Numbered from the stretch's first letter, positions 8,170 to 18,154 are shown. The stretch is 64,000 bases of DNA from Granulicella aggregans (GCF_014203275.1 NZ_JACHIP010000011.1:1-64000), one strand, 5' to 3'. Made by a program: numbers and translations. Notes: generated by a model from the letters alone, not told the origin.

Positions 8170-8944
8170 GAAGCCGATGCAATACGACGGCCTTCGATAT
8201 CGAGCCGGGTTCCCAGGGCTTACAAGGGTATGGCAACGATTCGAGACAAACTGGGCAGATCGCCTAGTCAACTCTCCAAATCGTCCGTTTTCTCCTTAGT
8301 CATCGCCATACCCGAGAAGCATGAGTCGATCCTTCCGGATTCCGTACGGTTATCTGTTCAGCACCAAGCAAGCTGGATTGCAGCAAAGCGCTACAAAGAA
8401 AGCTGAGGAAAGATGCGGGGGCAACGCGCGCTGGACAGAGTCTCATTAGCGTTTGATGCTGATTAGAGACGAGAGAGCAATCGGGTGGCTGAGTCCCCAA
8501 AAGTCGCCCTTGACGCTGCCGCACTTCTGCAAAAGCTGGCCTGGGGCCTTTGGCGATTTCTGCTCACATTAGCTTCTCTGAAAGGATTTTCCCTTGCCAT
8601 AGCGCTTATCGAGGCCCCCGAACTATTGAGTCATGCCCAAGAAGGCCAAGGCCGTCGATAGGAGGACAACACGAGAAGTGGCGCTCTGACAGCCGCTCAA
8701 GAGCTTCTTTCTTCCTGTTCCACTTGAGATAGCCTGTTGACGTTAACGGGCTGCCTTGTTTCTTGTAACGAGGTGGGCAAGGATTGTTACGATCCATTTG
8801 GAGGCTCTCCTTGAGGCCGCCACGCCAAGTAAAGGGTCGGTAGTGGTGCAGCTTCAAATTCCTCTGGGTTGCGATACATTTTGGGGCGGCGTAGTCTCGG
8901 AATATGGCAAGTCACCATGAACCCGTAGTGGTTGACAGGATTGA
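8170..8944. other. long stretch without a supported gene
   Basis: About 775 bases with only short overlapping open frames and no recognisable protein motif, repeat or RNA gene. Given the stubs on both sides, this is probably degraded sequence. Confidence 0.4.
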
Positions 8945-9177
8945 GTGGCGGATCACGGAAGCCGCGTGCTCGTGCGGAGCGAAGCTGGAACTTGGAAAGA
9001 CTCAGGTTCTCCCAAGAAACAAGCCGAGCAGTTGGCAGCAGCCTTCCAAAAGCATAAGAAAGATAGGTCAATAGGACGAAAGAAGCCTATGCAGGCAATG
9101 AGACCCAAGCCTAAAAGGAAAGCGCGTGAAGACCTCAATCTGGCAGCCGCTCGGACCATTTAGGAAGCTACCGAGGG
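8945..9177 (+). pseudogene. possible small hypothetical protein with premature stop
   Basis: A 72-codon frame from 8945 ends REDLNLAAARTI and is then cut by a TAG at 9161-9163. The next codons read EATEG followed by a stop. The combined pattern NLAAARTI-x-EATE resembles the conserved tail NxAAARIVREATE seen in small uncharacterised bacterial proteins, which suggests a nonsense mutation. The N-terminal part is not recognised. Weak call. Confidence 0.3.
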
Positions 9178-9254
9178 GTAGTTGGCAGCTTTTGGTTGTT
9201 TCATTACTTGCCGGATCTGGGGTCTGGGGAGCAATGGAACAGTGAACCCCACAC

Positions 9255-9400
9255 CCCGGATACACCACGGATGCGTTCGTACTTCACGGTGTCGACGAGA
9301 ACGCGCCATTGTTGCAAAAGCCGTTTTCAGTAGAACAACTGGCAAATAAAGTTCGCGAAGTCCTTGATCAAGGCGACCCAGCGGCAGCAATAGAGCTAGA
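9255..9400 (+). pseudogene. response-regulator receiver domain, C-terminal fragment
   Basis: The plus frame through 9309 reads PGYTTDAFVLHGVDENAPLL followed by QKPFSVEQLANKVREVLDQG. This matches the last strand and helix of receiver domains in hybrid histidine kinases (the SGYT...LQKPF motif, with the conserved Lys-Pro). The phospho-acceptor Asp and everything upstream are missing. The frame continues to 9503 without further homology. A remnant of a deleted two-component gene. Confidence 0.6.
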
Positions 9401-9525
9401 GGAAGACGTCCACGACGTATATCACTTGGCTAGCCGGACATCGCTAGACCAAGCTCCATCCTGTCATTCCTTCGAAAGCTGTCTTGGTTCAGAAGGGCCT
9501 TGAGCCGGCACGTGTTCCAGGCCGC

Positions 9526-9903
9526 CTAAGCCACACTATTTATTAAATGGCAAAAGCCCGTCACCGGACCCAATGCGGACAACTCAAAGGAAATGGCAGC
9601 GGGCTTTTTGGTGTTCATTGTGGAAGCTGTTGTGTTCTCACTCCAACAGTCTACGATTGGGCCCAAGAATTTCCCATCCACCCGAAGTTGCATGATCAAT
9701 GCCACATTTGACGTCCGGCCACGCGCCTTGTGAATCAGCCCGCCGCCACCGTCGCTCTCATACCGCGCCAGAAGCCGGTACGCCTGGCGCTCGCTGACAG
9801 CGAGTACGGCTGCTGCCGCAGCCACAGTACGCCGTCCAGCCCGCACGTCGCTCGACACTTCGATCCGTTTTAAATCTCGTTCGCTCATCGATATCCAACC
9901 CAT
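9526..9903 (-). pseudogene. ISNCY-type transposase, N-terminal fragment
   Basis: The first about 70 residues (MGWISMSERDLKRIEVSSDV, then VSERQAYRLLARYESDGGGGLIHKARGR) align by eye with the start of the intact ISNCY transposase at 40071-41417 (MGWLQMSKQELRRVEVLTEV ... DGGGGAMIHKSRGR). This covers the HTH region. After RGRTSNV, near 9694, the sequence becomes unrelated, so the DDE domain is gone. The upstream sequence at about 9905-9935 (CATTAGAAGTGTCAG on the minus strand) also occurs near another ISNCY remnant at 37.2 kb. Confidence 0.75.
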
Positions 9904-9936
9904 CCTTAGACCCTGACACTTCTAATGGGGGTCGCG

Positions 9937-11157
9937 TCACTGGAGTCGCAACTCCATAGCTGAGAAGTCGAGAGTGAAGGATTGAGCTTGCTTCAGCAGG
10001 TCCATCCCGAGATTTCCCGATGCCCAGGTGCCGTTACCCTGTTCCGTGAAGACATGTGCAGGCTTTAGAACAACGTCCTTACCGCCTAGTTTGAAGGTGA
10101 CGGACGGAAGAGAGATGGAGGCGTTCTCAACTTTGCCCCCCAGTCCTTCAAGCGACCTTTTTTCTGGCACCCCGTTTTTCATGATGTCAGGGAGGCTCTT
10201 TGCAAACTGTGGGTTCAAATCGGTGTCCACGGCACCAGTGTCCAGCGTGAAATCCAGATGCTTATCAGCAACAGAAACGTCGATCACAGGGTTCGAGTTG
10301 TGAAAAAGCATATTGCATTCATTTGCCTTGAAAGGCTGCGGAGTAAAGTCGAACTCAAAGGAACCCGTCGGCCTCCAGCGGAGTGTATGCATCGCAAGTA
10401 GCACCGGCAGGCCAATTATCCCGTGTTCTGTCTTCGGAGCGTGAATCCAAGGCTCGCCCGAGTCGGCTATTACCAAAAAAGGCACATTGCGGAGGTGGAG
10501 CCCACCGATCCGTAGATCCTCTACCATCGCGAGCTGGAGCCCCGACACGCCTTGTCCGCTGGCATCTCCCATCGTTCCTTCCACAGGTTTGGTAATAATG
10601 CCCAGCTCTTTGGCTTCAGATTCTCCGATGACTGAGATCCCGGCCCCTGTATCGAAGAAGAACTTCAAGTCATGGCCATTTGCTTTCAATGGCAGTGAGA
10701 TCGTGCCACGCTCAATCGGAATTACGCTCGGTTCTACCTTGACAGTCATCATTCTTGGTAGTGCATTCAGAGCAGTGAAAATAGAGAGCATGCTCCTGGG
10801 GTCTGCAGCATTTGGCCGCGCCTGTAATGCTGCCACGATTTCAGCGTGTCCCTCGCGGTACATCCCATTCCGGAAGTACATGTTTCCAAGGAGATCATGG
10901 GCTTCGTAAGCTTCGTCTGAATTTGGGGAATGGCGGATGACAGACCGCAGCTCCGTTTCTGCGGCTCGCACCCTGTTGAAAGATGCATTCACAGCTCCCT
11001 TGTAAAAAGCGGAAGCGTTTGAGTCTAAAACCGCGTCCCTAAGCCGGAAGACTTGATTCTTCTCGTAGATAGGTTTCAGAGGGTCGGAAAGCTGAGCCTT
11101 CCCTGGCGGTGAAATCAGGAGCGTCATCGTTAAAGCGAACAGATGTTCGAATCGCAT
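9937..11157 (-). CDS. secreted retropepsin-like aspartic protease with TPR-like region
   Basis: 406 residues. Signal peptide at 1-21 (MRFEHLFALTMTLLISPPGKA). Residues 55-120 are helical and TPR-like (SNSDEAYEAHDLLGNMYFRNGMYREGHAEIVAALQARP in part). Two retropepsin-like lobes follow, each with the catalytic motif: FFFDTGAG at about 167-173 and FTLDTGAV at about 303-310, each with a later hydrophobic-Gly strand (GIIGLPVL, GNLGMDLL). The expected role is periplasmic or extracellular peptide hydrolysis. Two DTG motifs in one chain mean it could form a complete active site without dimerising. It stands alone, facing away from the cupin gene. Substrate unknown. Confidence 0.85.
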   Translation of the reverse strand: MRFEHLFALTMTLLISPPGKAQLSDPLKPIYEKNQVFRLRDAVLDSNASAFYKGAVNASFNRVRAAETELRSVIRHSPNSDEAYEAHDLLGNMYFRNGMYREGHAEIVAALQARPNAADPRSMLSIFTALNALPRMMTVKVEPSVIPIERGTISLPLKANGHDLKFFFDTGAGISVIGESEAKELGIITKPVEGTMGDASGQGVSGLQLAMVEDLRIGGLHLRNVPFLVIADSGEPWIHAPKTEHGIIGLPVLLAMHTLRWRPTGSFEFDFTPQPFKANECNMLFHNSNPVIDVSVADKHLDFTLDTGAVDTDLNPQFAKSLPDIMKNGVPEKRSLEGLGGKVENASISLPSVTFKLGGKDVVLKPAHVFTEQGNGTWASGNLGMDLLKQAQSFTLDFSAMELRLQ

Positions 11158-11450
11158 TTAGCCACCTCGTTTGGAGCAGTCGTGTCTTGACAGCCACGAT
11201 ACTAGGTTAGCCTTGCCCCGTTCCTTGGAATGCGTCGCGTTCGGGTATACGTCAAAGATACGGGTGAACAGGCTCCGAAAAGCGTCGCAATAGGTTCATT
11301 TCTGCATTTCACGACGCTCCCAGAAGAGGGTCTAGACTCTAACGCGACATCTGCTGCCGTCACAGTCTCAAGTAGGGTCCTGTCGGAGAGCACTTAAGGT
11401 TCGTCGAACGGTTCAGGGGCTGACCGCATCCAAGCTGTCGGAGCCGAAGA
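11158..11450. other. intergenic region between divergent protease and cupin genes
   Basis: 293 bases that should hold both promoters. No clear -35/-10 pair, operator or small gene was recognised. Confidence 0.4.
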
Positions 11451-12020
11451 ATGAATCGAAGACAATTTGGCGTGGCGATGGCGGGCCTGGGTCTAGGATC
11501 AAGTGCTCTCGGAGAACGAACGCCTGAGATCGAGAAACTGCTGCTGTCTCGAAACGGCTGGATGCCGAACAACGAACGCTTGCCGGTGTTGGTTTATCGC
11601 CGAGCATTCAGCGGTGACGCGCTCGCGGATCGGATGGAAGAAGGTTTCCAGCGCAATCTTTGGCCGGCTCAGTGGAGAAATGGCGTTTACACCTTCCATC
11701 ACTACCATTCCACTGCTCATGAAGTGCTCGGCTTCGCCGCCGGAAGCGCACGGTTGACCCTTGGTGGCGAGGGTGGCCATGATGTGACGGTCAGTGCCGG
11801 AGACGTCCTTGTGCTGCCCGCTGGAACGGGGCATTACCTTGTTCACGCGGACCCTGGCTTTCTCGTCGTGGGGGCCTATCCCGTGGGGCAACACTGGGAT
11901 ATCTGCCGGTCCGCTCCGGACGTGGCAACGACCGAAAGGATGTTGAGTCTTCCGTTCCCGGCAAGTGATCCGATCACAGGAAAGGGAGGAGATATCGTTC
12001 GCGTCTGGTCGCCCTCTTAG
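11451..12020 (+). CDS. cupin-fold protein with N-terminal twin-arginine-like signal (YjlB-like)
   Basis: 189 residues. The N-terminus MNRRQFGVAMAGLGLGSSALG has an RRxF twin-arginine-like motif before a hydrophobic stretch, so it may be exported by Tat. The cupin core is FHHYHSTAHEVLGFAAGSARLTLGG (motif 1: His-x-His, Glu) followed by VSAGDVLVLPAGTGHYLV (motif 2: PAGxxH), giving a probable 3-His/Glu metal site. It resembles YjlB-type cupins of unknown activity. The VWFA gene follows about 100 bp downstream. Confidence 0.8.
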   Translation: MNRRQFGVAMAGLGLGSSALGERTPEIEKLLLSRNGWMPNNERLPVLVYRRAFSGDALADRMEEGFQRNLWPAQWRNGVYTFHHYHSTAHEVLGFAAGSARLTLGGEGGHDVTVSAGDVLVLPAGTGHYLVHADPGFLVVGAYPVGQHWDICRSAPDVATTERMLSLPFPASDPITGKGGDIVRVWSPS

Positions 12021-12116
12021 CGAGCGGAACACTGAAAGACAGCTAGCGATACCCCGAATGCTCCCTTGAGTGAACTATCCTTTTTCTTCGCAATCCGGTA
12101 TTACGATGAGTGTCAT

Positions 12117-13247
12117 ATGCTTCTCCGCGTATCGATTGTGAGTTCGGTCTTACTGCTTGCCTTGGTGTTGACCGCCTCTGCGCAGGAGCACGGACATGCT
12201 TCCGACGATGCCGCACAGAGCACAATCGCCGTGCGTTCGGACCTTGTGCTCGTACCAGCTTTCGTGAAGACCCGCCACGGAGAGTTAGTGTTTTCGCTGA
12301 CCGCAGAGGATTTTGCGCTTACTGATAATGGGGTGCCGCAGAGGCTCCACTTGGAGCCCGACACGGATTCGCAACCCCTCGCCTTGGCGGTAGTCGTGCA
12401 GACAGGCGGCTTGGGCGCGTCTCATCTTGGCGACTATCGTGGGCTGGAGGCAGCGCTGGAAGCGCTCATCGGAGCCGTCCCGCATCGTGTCTCAGTTATA
12501 AGTTTCGATCGCCGCGCACATCTGGAACAAGCGTTCGATCCCGATACTGACAAAGCCGCTGGGGTGATCTCAGGATTGGAGCCTGGGGACAAAGGAGCCG
12601 CAATCCTTGACGGATTAGTCTTCGCAACAGCCCAGTTAGCAAAGCAACCCGCGCGGTACAGGCGTGCCTTAATTCTGTTTAGCGAAACAATTGATTCGGG
12701 AAGCCAGGCAAGCCTCGACGAAGCATTGCGAGCGATCGATGACACCAACACAGCCATTTACAGCTTTGCTCTTTCCAGTACAAAGGCAGCCTTGAAGCAG
12801 GAAGGGGCCAAACTTCCCAACCCCGTATCCCGAACGAAGTATTCGGCCACGCCATACAAATCGGGCGGCTGCATGAGTCGGGAGCCCGACGCAGATCCAG
12901 ATTCGCACGGGGACCGGACTGTACAGGCACTGGACTGCGCAAATGATCTTCTGCCGCCATTGCGCATAGCACGATTGGCTTACATTGCAGCCGTGGATGG
13001 CATGCAGAAGAATGTTCCAGAGACTGTTGCCAAACTCACTGGCGGGGAGTATTTCGGCTTCAAAGATTCCAGGAGCCTGAGGCAGAGTCTCTCAGCAATT
13101 TCAAACGACCTGCCCAACCGTTACGTTTTGAGTTTTCAGCCAAGCTCGCCACATCCGGGACTCCACGCGCTCTCATTGAGCTTGAAAGACCGGCAGGAGT
13201 TCGTAATTAAAGCGAGAGGTGCATATTGGTTGGACGCCAGCCGATAG
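12117..13247 (+). CDS. VWFA-related acidobacterial domain protein, secreted
   Basis: 376 residues from ATG 12117, where a signal peptide begins (MLLRVSIVSSVLLLALVLTASAQ); the longer frame from 12066 is not supported. The core has the family pattern: VRSDLVLVPAFVKTRHGELV and LTAEDFALTDNGVPQRLHLE, then a VWA fold (LALAVVVQTGG in place of the usual DxSxS, so the metal site looks degenerate), RALILFSETIDSGS and the ending YVLSFQPSSPHPGLHALSLSL. Role unknown; proteins of this kind are extracytoplasmic and abundant in Acidobacteriota. It is one of four in the window. Confidence 0.85.
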   Translation: MLLRVSIVSSVLLLALVLTASAQEHGHASDDAAQSTIAVRSDLVLVPAFVKTRHGELVFSLTAEDFALTDNGVPQRLHLEPDTDSQPLALAVVVQTGGLGASHLGDYRGLEAALEALIGAVPHRVSVISFDRRAHLEQAFDPDTDKAAGVISGLEPGDKGAAILDGLVFATAQLAKQPARYRRALILFSETIDSGSQASLDEALRAIDDTNTAIYSFALSSTKAALKQEGAKLPNPVSRTKYSATPYKSGGCMSREPDADPDSHGDRTVQALDCANDLLPPLRIARLAYIAAVDGMQKNVPETVAKLTGGEYFGFKDSRSLRQSLSAISNDLPNRYVLSFQPSSPHPGLHALSLSLKDRQEFVIKARGAYWLDASR

Positions 13248-13428
13248 CCTTGAAGTTCTATGTCCTTCGTCCTGGGTAGGCGGCTTGCGTTGCGGCGAGC
13301 AACGTATAACCTCTCATTGCGGTAAAATCTCGTTCGTCGTGCCGTTTCCTCGCGCTTCGTTAATTCAATAAGATCTTGCCTGCTTGAACGAACTTGTTGC
13401 GCATTAGCTCCTACATCTGCGATTCTTG

Positions 13429-15912
13429 GTGGAAATTGATCGTGGGGTTTCTCTCTTGGCCGCTATCTTATTTGACAGGCAAGACTTCCTCTACTCCCTC
13501 CGCTCCGCCCGTCGCACTCCTCTGCTGACGGGCATCGCTGTCCTTGCGCTATCCGTTGGCATCGGCCTCAACACCGCCGTCTTCACCATCGTCAACATGC
13601 TATTGCTGGCACCTCCCGTACGAGAAAATCCCTCAACTTTCGCGCAGATTTATCCTCACTATGAGGGTTGGTACACAGGCTCGTCGCTCTCAAATGATCT
13701 CAACAGCGATGACCTGGACGCGGTCCGCTCCCACACCCAGGCACTCAGCGAAGTCGCGGCATGGCAACTCATCGCCGTGACCCAGGAAGAGACGCGCAGG
13801 AAAAGCGCCATGCAGCTCGTCACCTGCAACTACCTGCAAGTCATCGATGTGGGCCGTCCATTGATGGGCCGTTTCTTCGACGCTTCAGAATGTGTTCCCG
13901 GTTCCAGCGCACGCGTCGTTGTCCTTGGCGAGATCCAGTGGAAGTCCCAGCTAAACTCCGACCCCAACATCGTCGGCAAAACGATCCACTTGAGCGGCCA
14001 GACCCTCACCGTCATCGGCGTAGCCTCAGCCGATCACACCAATCATCTGCCGGCCGGCATCTGGGCTCCCTACACGCTGCAGCCGCTCTTCAATCACGGT
14101 AACAGTGCCTTCAAAGAACCATGGCCCTGGCTCACCACCATCGGCCGCCTCGGGCACGGCTACACCCGTTCACAGGCCGCGGTTGAAATCCAAACCATCC
14201 TGCAAAGCAGAGACGCCCTTTACCGCGGCAATCAATCCAACTTGAACTCCCGCAAGACCTCCGTCATTGCCACCAACGGATCCTTTATCGCGGTTCCCTC
14301 GCGGCAGTCGATTGTCTTCGGGTTAATCTTCCTCATACTCGGCCCACTGTCGCTCGTACTTCTCCTTGCCTGCACAAACATCACCATGCTCTTTCTATCG
14401 CGCGTGCTGATGCGTCGCGGCGAGCTCGCCGTGCGCCTCGCCCTCGGCGCAGGCCGCGCCCGACTCATGCGTATGCTCGCGCTTGAGAGCGTCCTTGTCG
14501 CCACCACATCCGGCCTCATCAGCATCGTTCTCGCTGCCCGCCTGCCCGGAATCATCCTCAAAATCATGGACCCGCTCGAAGCCTCAGACATGCCCGCCGT
14601 CCATCCCGACTGGCGCGTCTTCACCTACCTCGGCTTGCTGGTTGTCGTCGCCACCGTAGCCTCGGCCATCGCGCCTCTCGCCGAATCCTTCCGCCTGGAT
14701 CTTGTCACAGCTCTCAAGGGCCGCGAGGGTGCCGTCACCGCCCGCTCGCGAAGTACCAGCATCCTCATCTTCGCCCAGATAGCCATGAGCTTCGTACTCC
14801 TCGCCGCCGCCGTGCTCTTCGTGCGTCTGCCTTCGTCCATCGCCAATGTCGACACTGGCTTCGACATGCGGAGCCTTATCACCGTCCCTCTGCAAGTGGA
14901 GCTGCCGCCCTACACCCAAGCTTCTGCGCAGGAGTTCTATCGCGATCTCGAAGCACGCATCGAGCGAATCCCGGGCGTCCGATCCATCGCTTACGCCAGC
15001 GTGCCCATCTTCAGCACGCCCGCACAGCAGGAGCTGCGTATGCCCCAGCAGCCCAAAGGGCAGGGCCTCCAGGCCGGTGTCGACGAGGTCTCCTCAGCTT
15101 TTTTCATGACCTACGGCATCCCACTGCTCCGCGGCCGTACTTTTGCCTCCTCTGACCTCCCCGCCACCGGAGACACCACCGTCGCCATCGTCACCCGCGC
15201 CTTTGCGCGAGAGCTCTTTGGCGACACCGATCCAATTGGCAAGCTTGTTGTGACCAACGATAACCGCACCCTCACCATCGTCGGTGTCGTTCAGGATGTT
15301 CGCTCTGAGCACTTCGGCTCCCTCGACGGCCCGCGCCTCTACACCCTGCGCAACGCGAACTCCATTCAGGGCGGCCTCTATGTCCGCTTCGCCGGCGACC
15401 CCACGCCCATCATCGAGTCCATCCGTCAGACAGTCCGCAACCTCGATCCCACCCAGCCCGACATCCCCATATCCATCAAGAAGTCTCTTGAAGAAGACGC
15501 CTCGCAGATGGCTGCCGTGGCCAACATCATCGTCGGAATGGCGACCGTTGCCGTCATCCTGGCGATGACTGGTCTCTTCGCTGTTCTGAACTTCGTCGTC
15601 CAGCGGCGCACACGCGAGTTCGGGATCCAGATGGTGCTGGGTGCCAGCCGAGGAGTCATCTTCCGCGGCGTTCTCCACCGTGGAATCCTTCAGATCGCCG
15701 CAGGCCTCGTCGGCGGACTCGTTCTCGCCGCCCCCGCTGCCTGGTGGTTCGGCCGCATGACTCAGCGCTCGCTGATACCGGTACACCCTATGGACGCAAC
15801 CATCTACGTCATCTCCGCGCTCCTGCTCACCGCGGTCTCACTCTGCGCCATGAGTCTCCCCGCCCTGCGCGCCACCCGCGTTGATCCTATGCAGTCGCTG
15901 CGCAACGAGTAG
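13429..15912 (+). CDS. ABC transporter permease, ADOP/MacB-FtsX type
   Basis: About 827 residues with the duplicated FtsX/MacB_PCD layout. Membrane helix near 40-60 (LTGIAVLALSVGIGLNTAVFTIVN), large periplasmic MacB_PCD region, three helices around 295-420, then a second half with its own periplasmic region and three helices around 705-810. It ends in ALRATRVDPMQSLRNE, the characteristic ADOP tail. No ATPase is encoded nearby. Family members are thought to take part in lipoprotein or peptide export, but the substrate is unknown. The start is uncertain: GTG 13429 is used (TTG 13426 is alternative), and the usual N-terminal extension is short. Confidence 0.85.
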   Translation: MEIDRGVSLLAAILFDRQDFLYSLRSARRTPLLTGIAVLALSVGIGLNTAVFTIVNMLLLAPPVRENPSTFAQIYPHYEGWYTGSSLSNDLNSDDLDAVRSHTQALSEVAAWQLIAVTQEETRRKSAMQLVTCNYLQVIDVGRPLMGRFFDASECVPGSSARVVVLGEIQWKSQLNSDPNIVGKTIHLSGQTLTVIGVASADHTNHLPAGIWAPYTLQPLFNHGNSAFKEPWPWLTTIGRLGHGYTRSQAAVEIQTILQSRDALYRGNQSNLNSRKTSVIATNGSFIAVPSRQSIVFGLIFLILGPLSLVLLLACTNITMLFLSRVLMRRGELAVRLALGAGRARLMRMLALESVLVATTSGLISIVLAARLPGIILKIMDPLEASDMPAVHPDWRVFTYLGLLVVVATVASAIAPLAESFRLDLVTALKGREGAVTARSRSTSILIFAQIAMSFVLLAAAVLFVRLPSSIANVDTGFDMRSLITVPLQVELPPYTQASAQEFYRDLEARIERIPGVRSIAYASVPIFSTPAQQELRMPQQPKGQGLQAGVDEVSSAFFMTYGIPLLRGRTFASSDLPATGDTTVAIVTRAFARELFGDTDPIGKLVVTNDNRTLTIVGVVQDVRSEHFGSLDGPRLYTLRNANSIQGGLYVRFAGDPTPIIESIRQTVRNLDPTQPDIPISIKKSLEEDASQMAAVANIIVGMATVAVILAMTGLFAVLNFVVQRRTREFGIQMVLGASRGVIFRGVLHRGILQIAAGLVGGLVLAAPAAWWFGRMTQRSLIPVHPMDATIYVISALLLTAVSLCAMSLPALRATRVDPMQSLRNE

Positions 15913-15961
15913 CATCAGCGTCAAAGCCTCGATTGCCTGGTCTGCCGTATCATTGGCACCA

Positions 15962-16798
15962 ATGGCTCCGAGGACATCATCCCTGAAGGTTTGTTTTGCT
16001 GCCGTCCTGATGCTCCCCGCCACGCTTTATGCGCAGCAAGCACCGTCACCCACACTCAACGAGATCCTCCAACGCTTGGAAGCAAACCTGAATCGTTTCG
16101 ACACTCGGGTGCCCAGCTTATTCTGCGATGAACATGTCGTTTCATCTCAGATGGCACCCAAGACACCCCCGCAAAACACGGTGACGGACTCCGTATTTCG
16201 GCTTAGCCGAACGCAAAGTCCTGAGAACACGAAGACTCTCGTTGAATCCCGTGAGGTCAAGACAGTTAACGGCAAGCCAGCCACCTCGGAAGATGTGGAC
16301 GGTCCCACAGTATTGAGCGGATTGTTTGAAGGGGCCCTTGCCGTGGTATCTCTTGATCAGGCAGCCTGCACGAACTACACCTTGCAGAAGATCAACTCCA
16401 AACGTCCCGGCGATTCCTACTCCATTCACTTCGCCACGGTCCTCACGCCGAAGAACGCCGACGCCTGCTTCCTTCAAGAGGAGAGTAGTGGACGAGCCGT
16501 GATCGATTCCGCAACCATGCAACTCAAGCATTTGGAGATCACGACGCCACATCACATCATCACGGACGGTGATTCTTCCACGCTCCGCCTCGTTGGAAAA
16601 CGGAAACTCACTATCGAGTATGCACCCGTCCTCCTCGGAGGAGAGAGCTTCTGGATGCCCTCCTTGATCACCATGCTCAATACCGGCGGCTCGGGCTTCC
16701 ACACCACTTCATGGTCGTTCCGGGCCACCTATCGCAACTACCATCGGCGAGAAGTCACCTCGCGGCTCCTTCCGGCCGACGCTGCCCCCAAACCGTAA
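15962..16798 (+). CDS. secreted hypothetical protein
   Basis: 278 residues from ATG 15962, the start of a signal peptide (MAPRTSSLKVCFAAVLMLPA). No known domain was recognised. The mature part is beta-rich, with a conserved-looking end (SFRATYRNYHRREVTSRLLP) common to outer-membrane or periplasmic acidobacterial proteins, and four Cys. It lies 50 bp after the ADOP permease and 55 bp before a VWFA gene on the same strand, so the three could be co-transcribed. Confidence 0.7.
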   Translation: MAPRTSSLKVCFAAVLMLPATLYAQQAPSPTLNEILQRLEANLNRFDTRVPSLFCDEHVVSSQMAPKTPPQNTVTDSVFRLSRTQSPENTKTLVESREVKTVNGKPATSEDVDGPTVLSGLFEGALAVVSLDQAACTNYTLQKINSKRPGDSYSIHFATVLTPKNADACFLQEESSGRAVIDSATMQLKHLEITTPHHIITDGDSSTLRLVGKRKLTIEYAPVLLGGESFWMPSLITMLNTGGSGFHTTSWSFRATYRNYHRREVTSRLLPADAAPKP

Positions 16799-16852
16799 CC
16801 CAACATCACGGCTCGAAGGTGGCAAGCCATTCATCTCCTCTAAAATGCCTGT

Positions 16853-17779
16853 ATGTTCGTTCGTGCCACGCTGACGTCCCTTGGCATACTTCTGTCCGTG
16901 CCGCTAGCGGCGCAGACGCCCCAGCCACCCTTCTCACTATCTGTAACGGTGAACGAAGTGACTCTGGAGTTCCACGCCTCCGACGGCCACGGGCTTCCTC
17001 TCAACGACCTTAAACTGGCCGATCTCCATATCCTTGACAACGGCCTTTCCCCGGTGCGGGTCTCACAGTTCCAGATACTTCGCGACGTCCCCCTTCGGGT
17101 CGCATTCCTATTCGACACCAGCAACTCGATGGCGGGTTCTCTCACTCACAACCGGGAGATTGCCCTGCAATTTATACAGAACATACTGCGGCAGAGCAGC
17201 GATCAAGCTTTCATCGCCAACTTCGGCAGCATCGCGAAGCCGGTTCAACTCTGGACCAACAACGAGAAGGCCCTAGAGACGCGTCTGCGCCACCCAACCG
17301 TGTACGGAGAACGCGCACGCCCCGGAACCGCTCTCTACGACGCCGTACACCAGACCTGCCAATACCAGTTCGCCGCTCCGGACAAGGCATCTACCAGCAA
17401 CCTCATCCTGCTCTTCTCTGATGGCGACGATAACGCAAGCCGTTTCGACCTCTCTGATACTGTTCAGGCCTGCCAACACGCCCACACAGCCATCTACGCC
17501 TTCCGCACGGATAGCTCAGGCGGCGCATCGGCTCTCGCTGAGCTAAGTGAGAAGACCGGTGGCCGAGTCTTCTACGATCCCTCAGACTCTCCAACATCGA
17601 AGTCAGATAGCTTCGATGATCTAAGTCAGATCGAGGCCACCCAGCGGAACCTGTATCAGCTAACGTATGTTTCCGCCGAGATGCGACACGACGGACGGTT
17701 TCATCATGTCGAGCTCAACGCGAACGATCTTCAGGATCACATTGAAGTGCGCTCCGGATACTATGCGCCGCCGCGCTGA
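16853..17779 (+). CDS. VWFA-related domain protein, secreted, with intact MIDAS
   Basis: 308 residues. Signal peptide MFVRATLTSLGILLSVPLAA. A short N-terminal beta domain (VTVNEVTLEFHASDGHGLPL, LADLHILDNG) precedes a VWA domain whose metal-binding DxSxS is intact (AFLFDTSNSMAG, about residues 86-97). It also has the later Asp of LFSDGDDNAS and the Thr-containing RPGTALYDAV. The tail YQLTYVSAEMRHDGRFHHVEL and RSGYYAPPR is typical of the TIGR03436-like group. Unlike the copy at 12117, the metal site looks functional, so protein-protein adhesion is plausible. Exported; partner unknown. Confidence 0.88.
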   Translation: MFVRATLTSLGILLSVPLAAQTPQPPFSLSVTVNEVTLEFHASDGHGLPLNDLKLADLHILDNGLSPVRVSQFQILRDVPLRVAFLFDTSNSMAGSLTHNREIALQFIQNILRQSSDQAFIANFGSIAKPVQLWTNNEKALETRLRHPTVYGERARPGTALYDAVHQTCQYQFAAPDKASTSNLILLFSDGDDNASRFDLSDTVQACQHAHTAIYAFRTDSSGGASALAELSEKTGGRVFYDPSDSPTSKSDSFDDLSQIEATQRNLYQLTYVSAEMRHDGRFHHVELNANDLQDHIEVRSGYYAPPR

Positions 17780-18154
17780 GCCAAAAAGCTATTCACAGCC
17801 ACTGTCTATTTTTCGGATCTTGCAGCGGGCAGGTGTGGTTTCTTGAAGGCAGTTGTTAGATCTGCCCAGCACAGGCTGCCTTGGAGATTAGAAGGCTCAT
17901 CGCTCATCTGGATGGATCGCAATATGGTCTAAGCTGTCCTGCGCTTGGGCGCTTCCAAAACGACAGATTTTTAACCGGCCAGAGAGCTCTTGGAGCGAAT
18001 CTGAAAAATAGTCGAGCGGATTCGGAAGTGCCACGTCTATCTGTTTAGAGGCCGACTTTGAGGCTCCCCTGCCAGATCGGGTCTCGCTAATCGAATCAAG
18101 CGTAACGACAAGAGTGCGCCGTTCTAAGTAACGGTCAAGGATCAGACAAGGGCG
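17780..18154. other. intergenic stretch, possible start-less remnant frame on minus strand
   Basis: No gene with a start codon is supported. On the minus strand a frame stays open from about 18172 to 17908, with protein-like sequence (CLILDRYLERRTLVVTLDSI) but no usable initiation codon. It could be a gene fragment. The region also holds the promoter for the gene at 18155. Confidence 0.35.
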
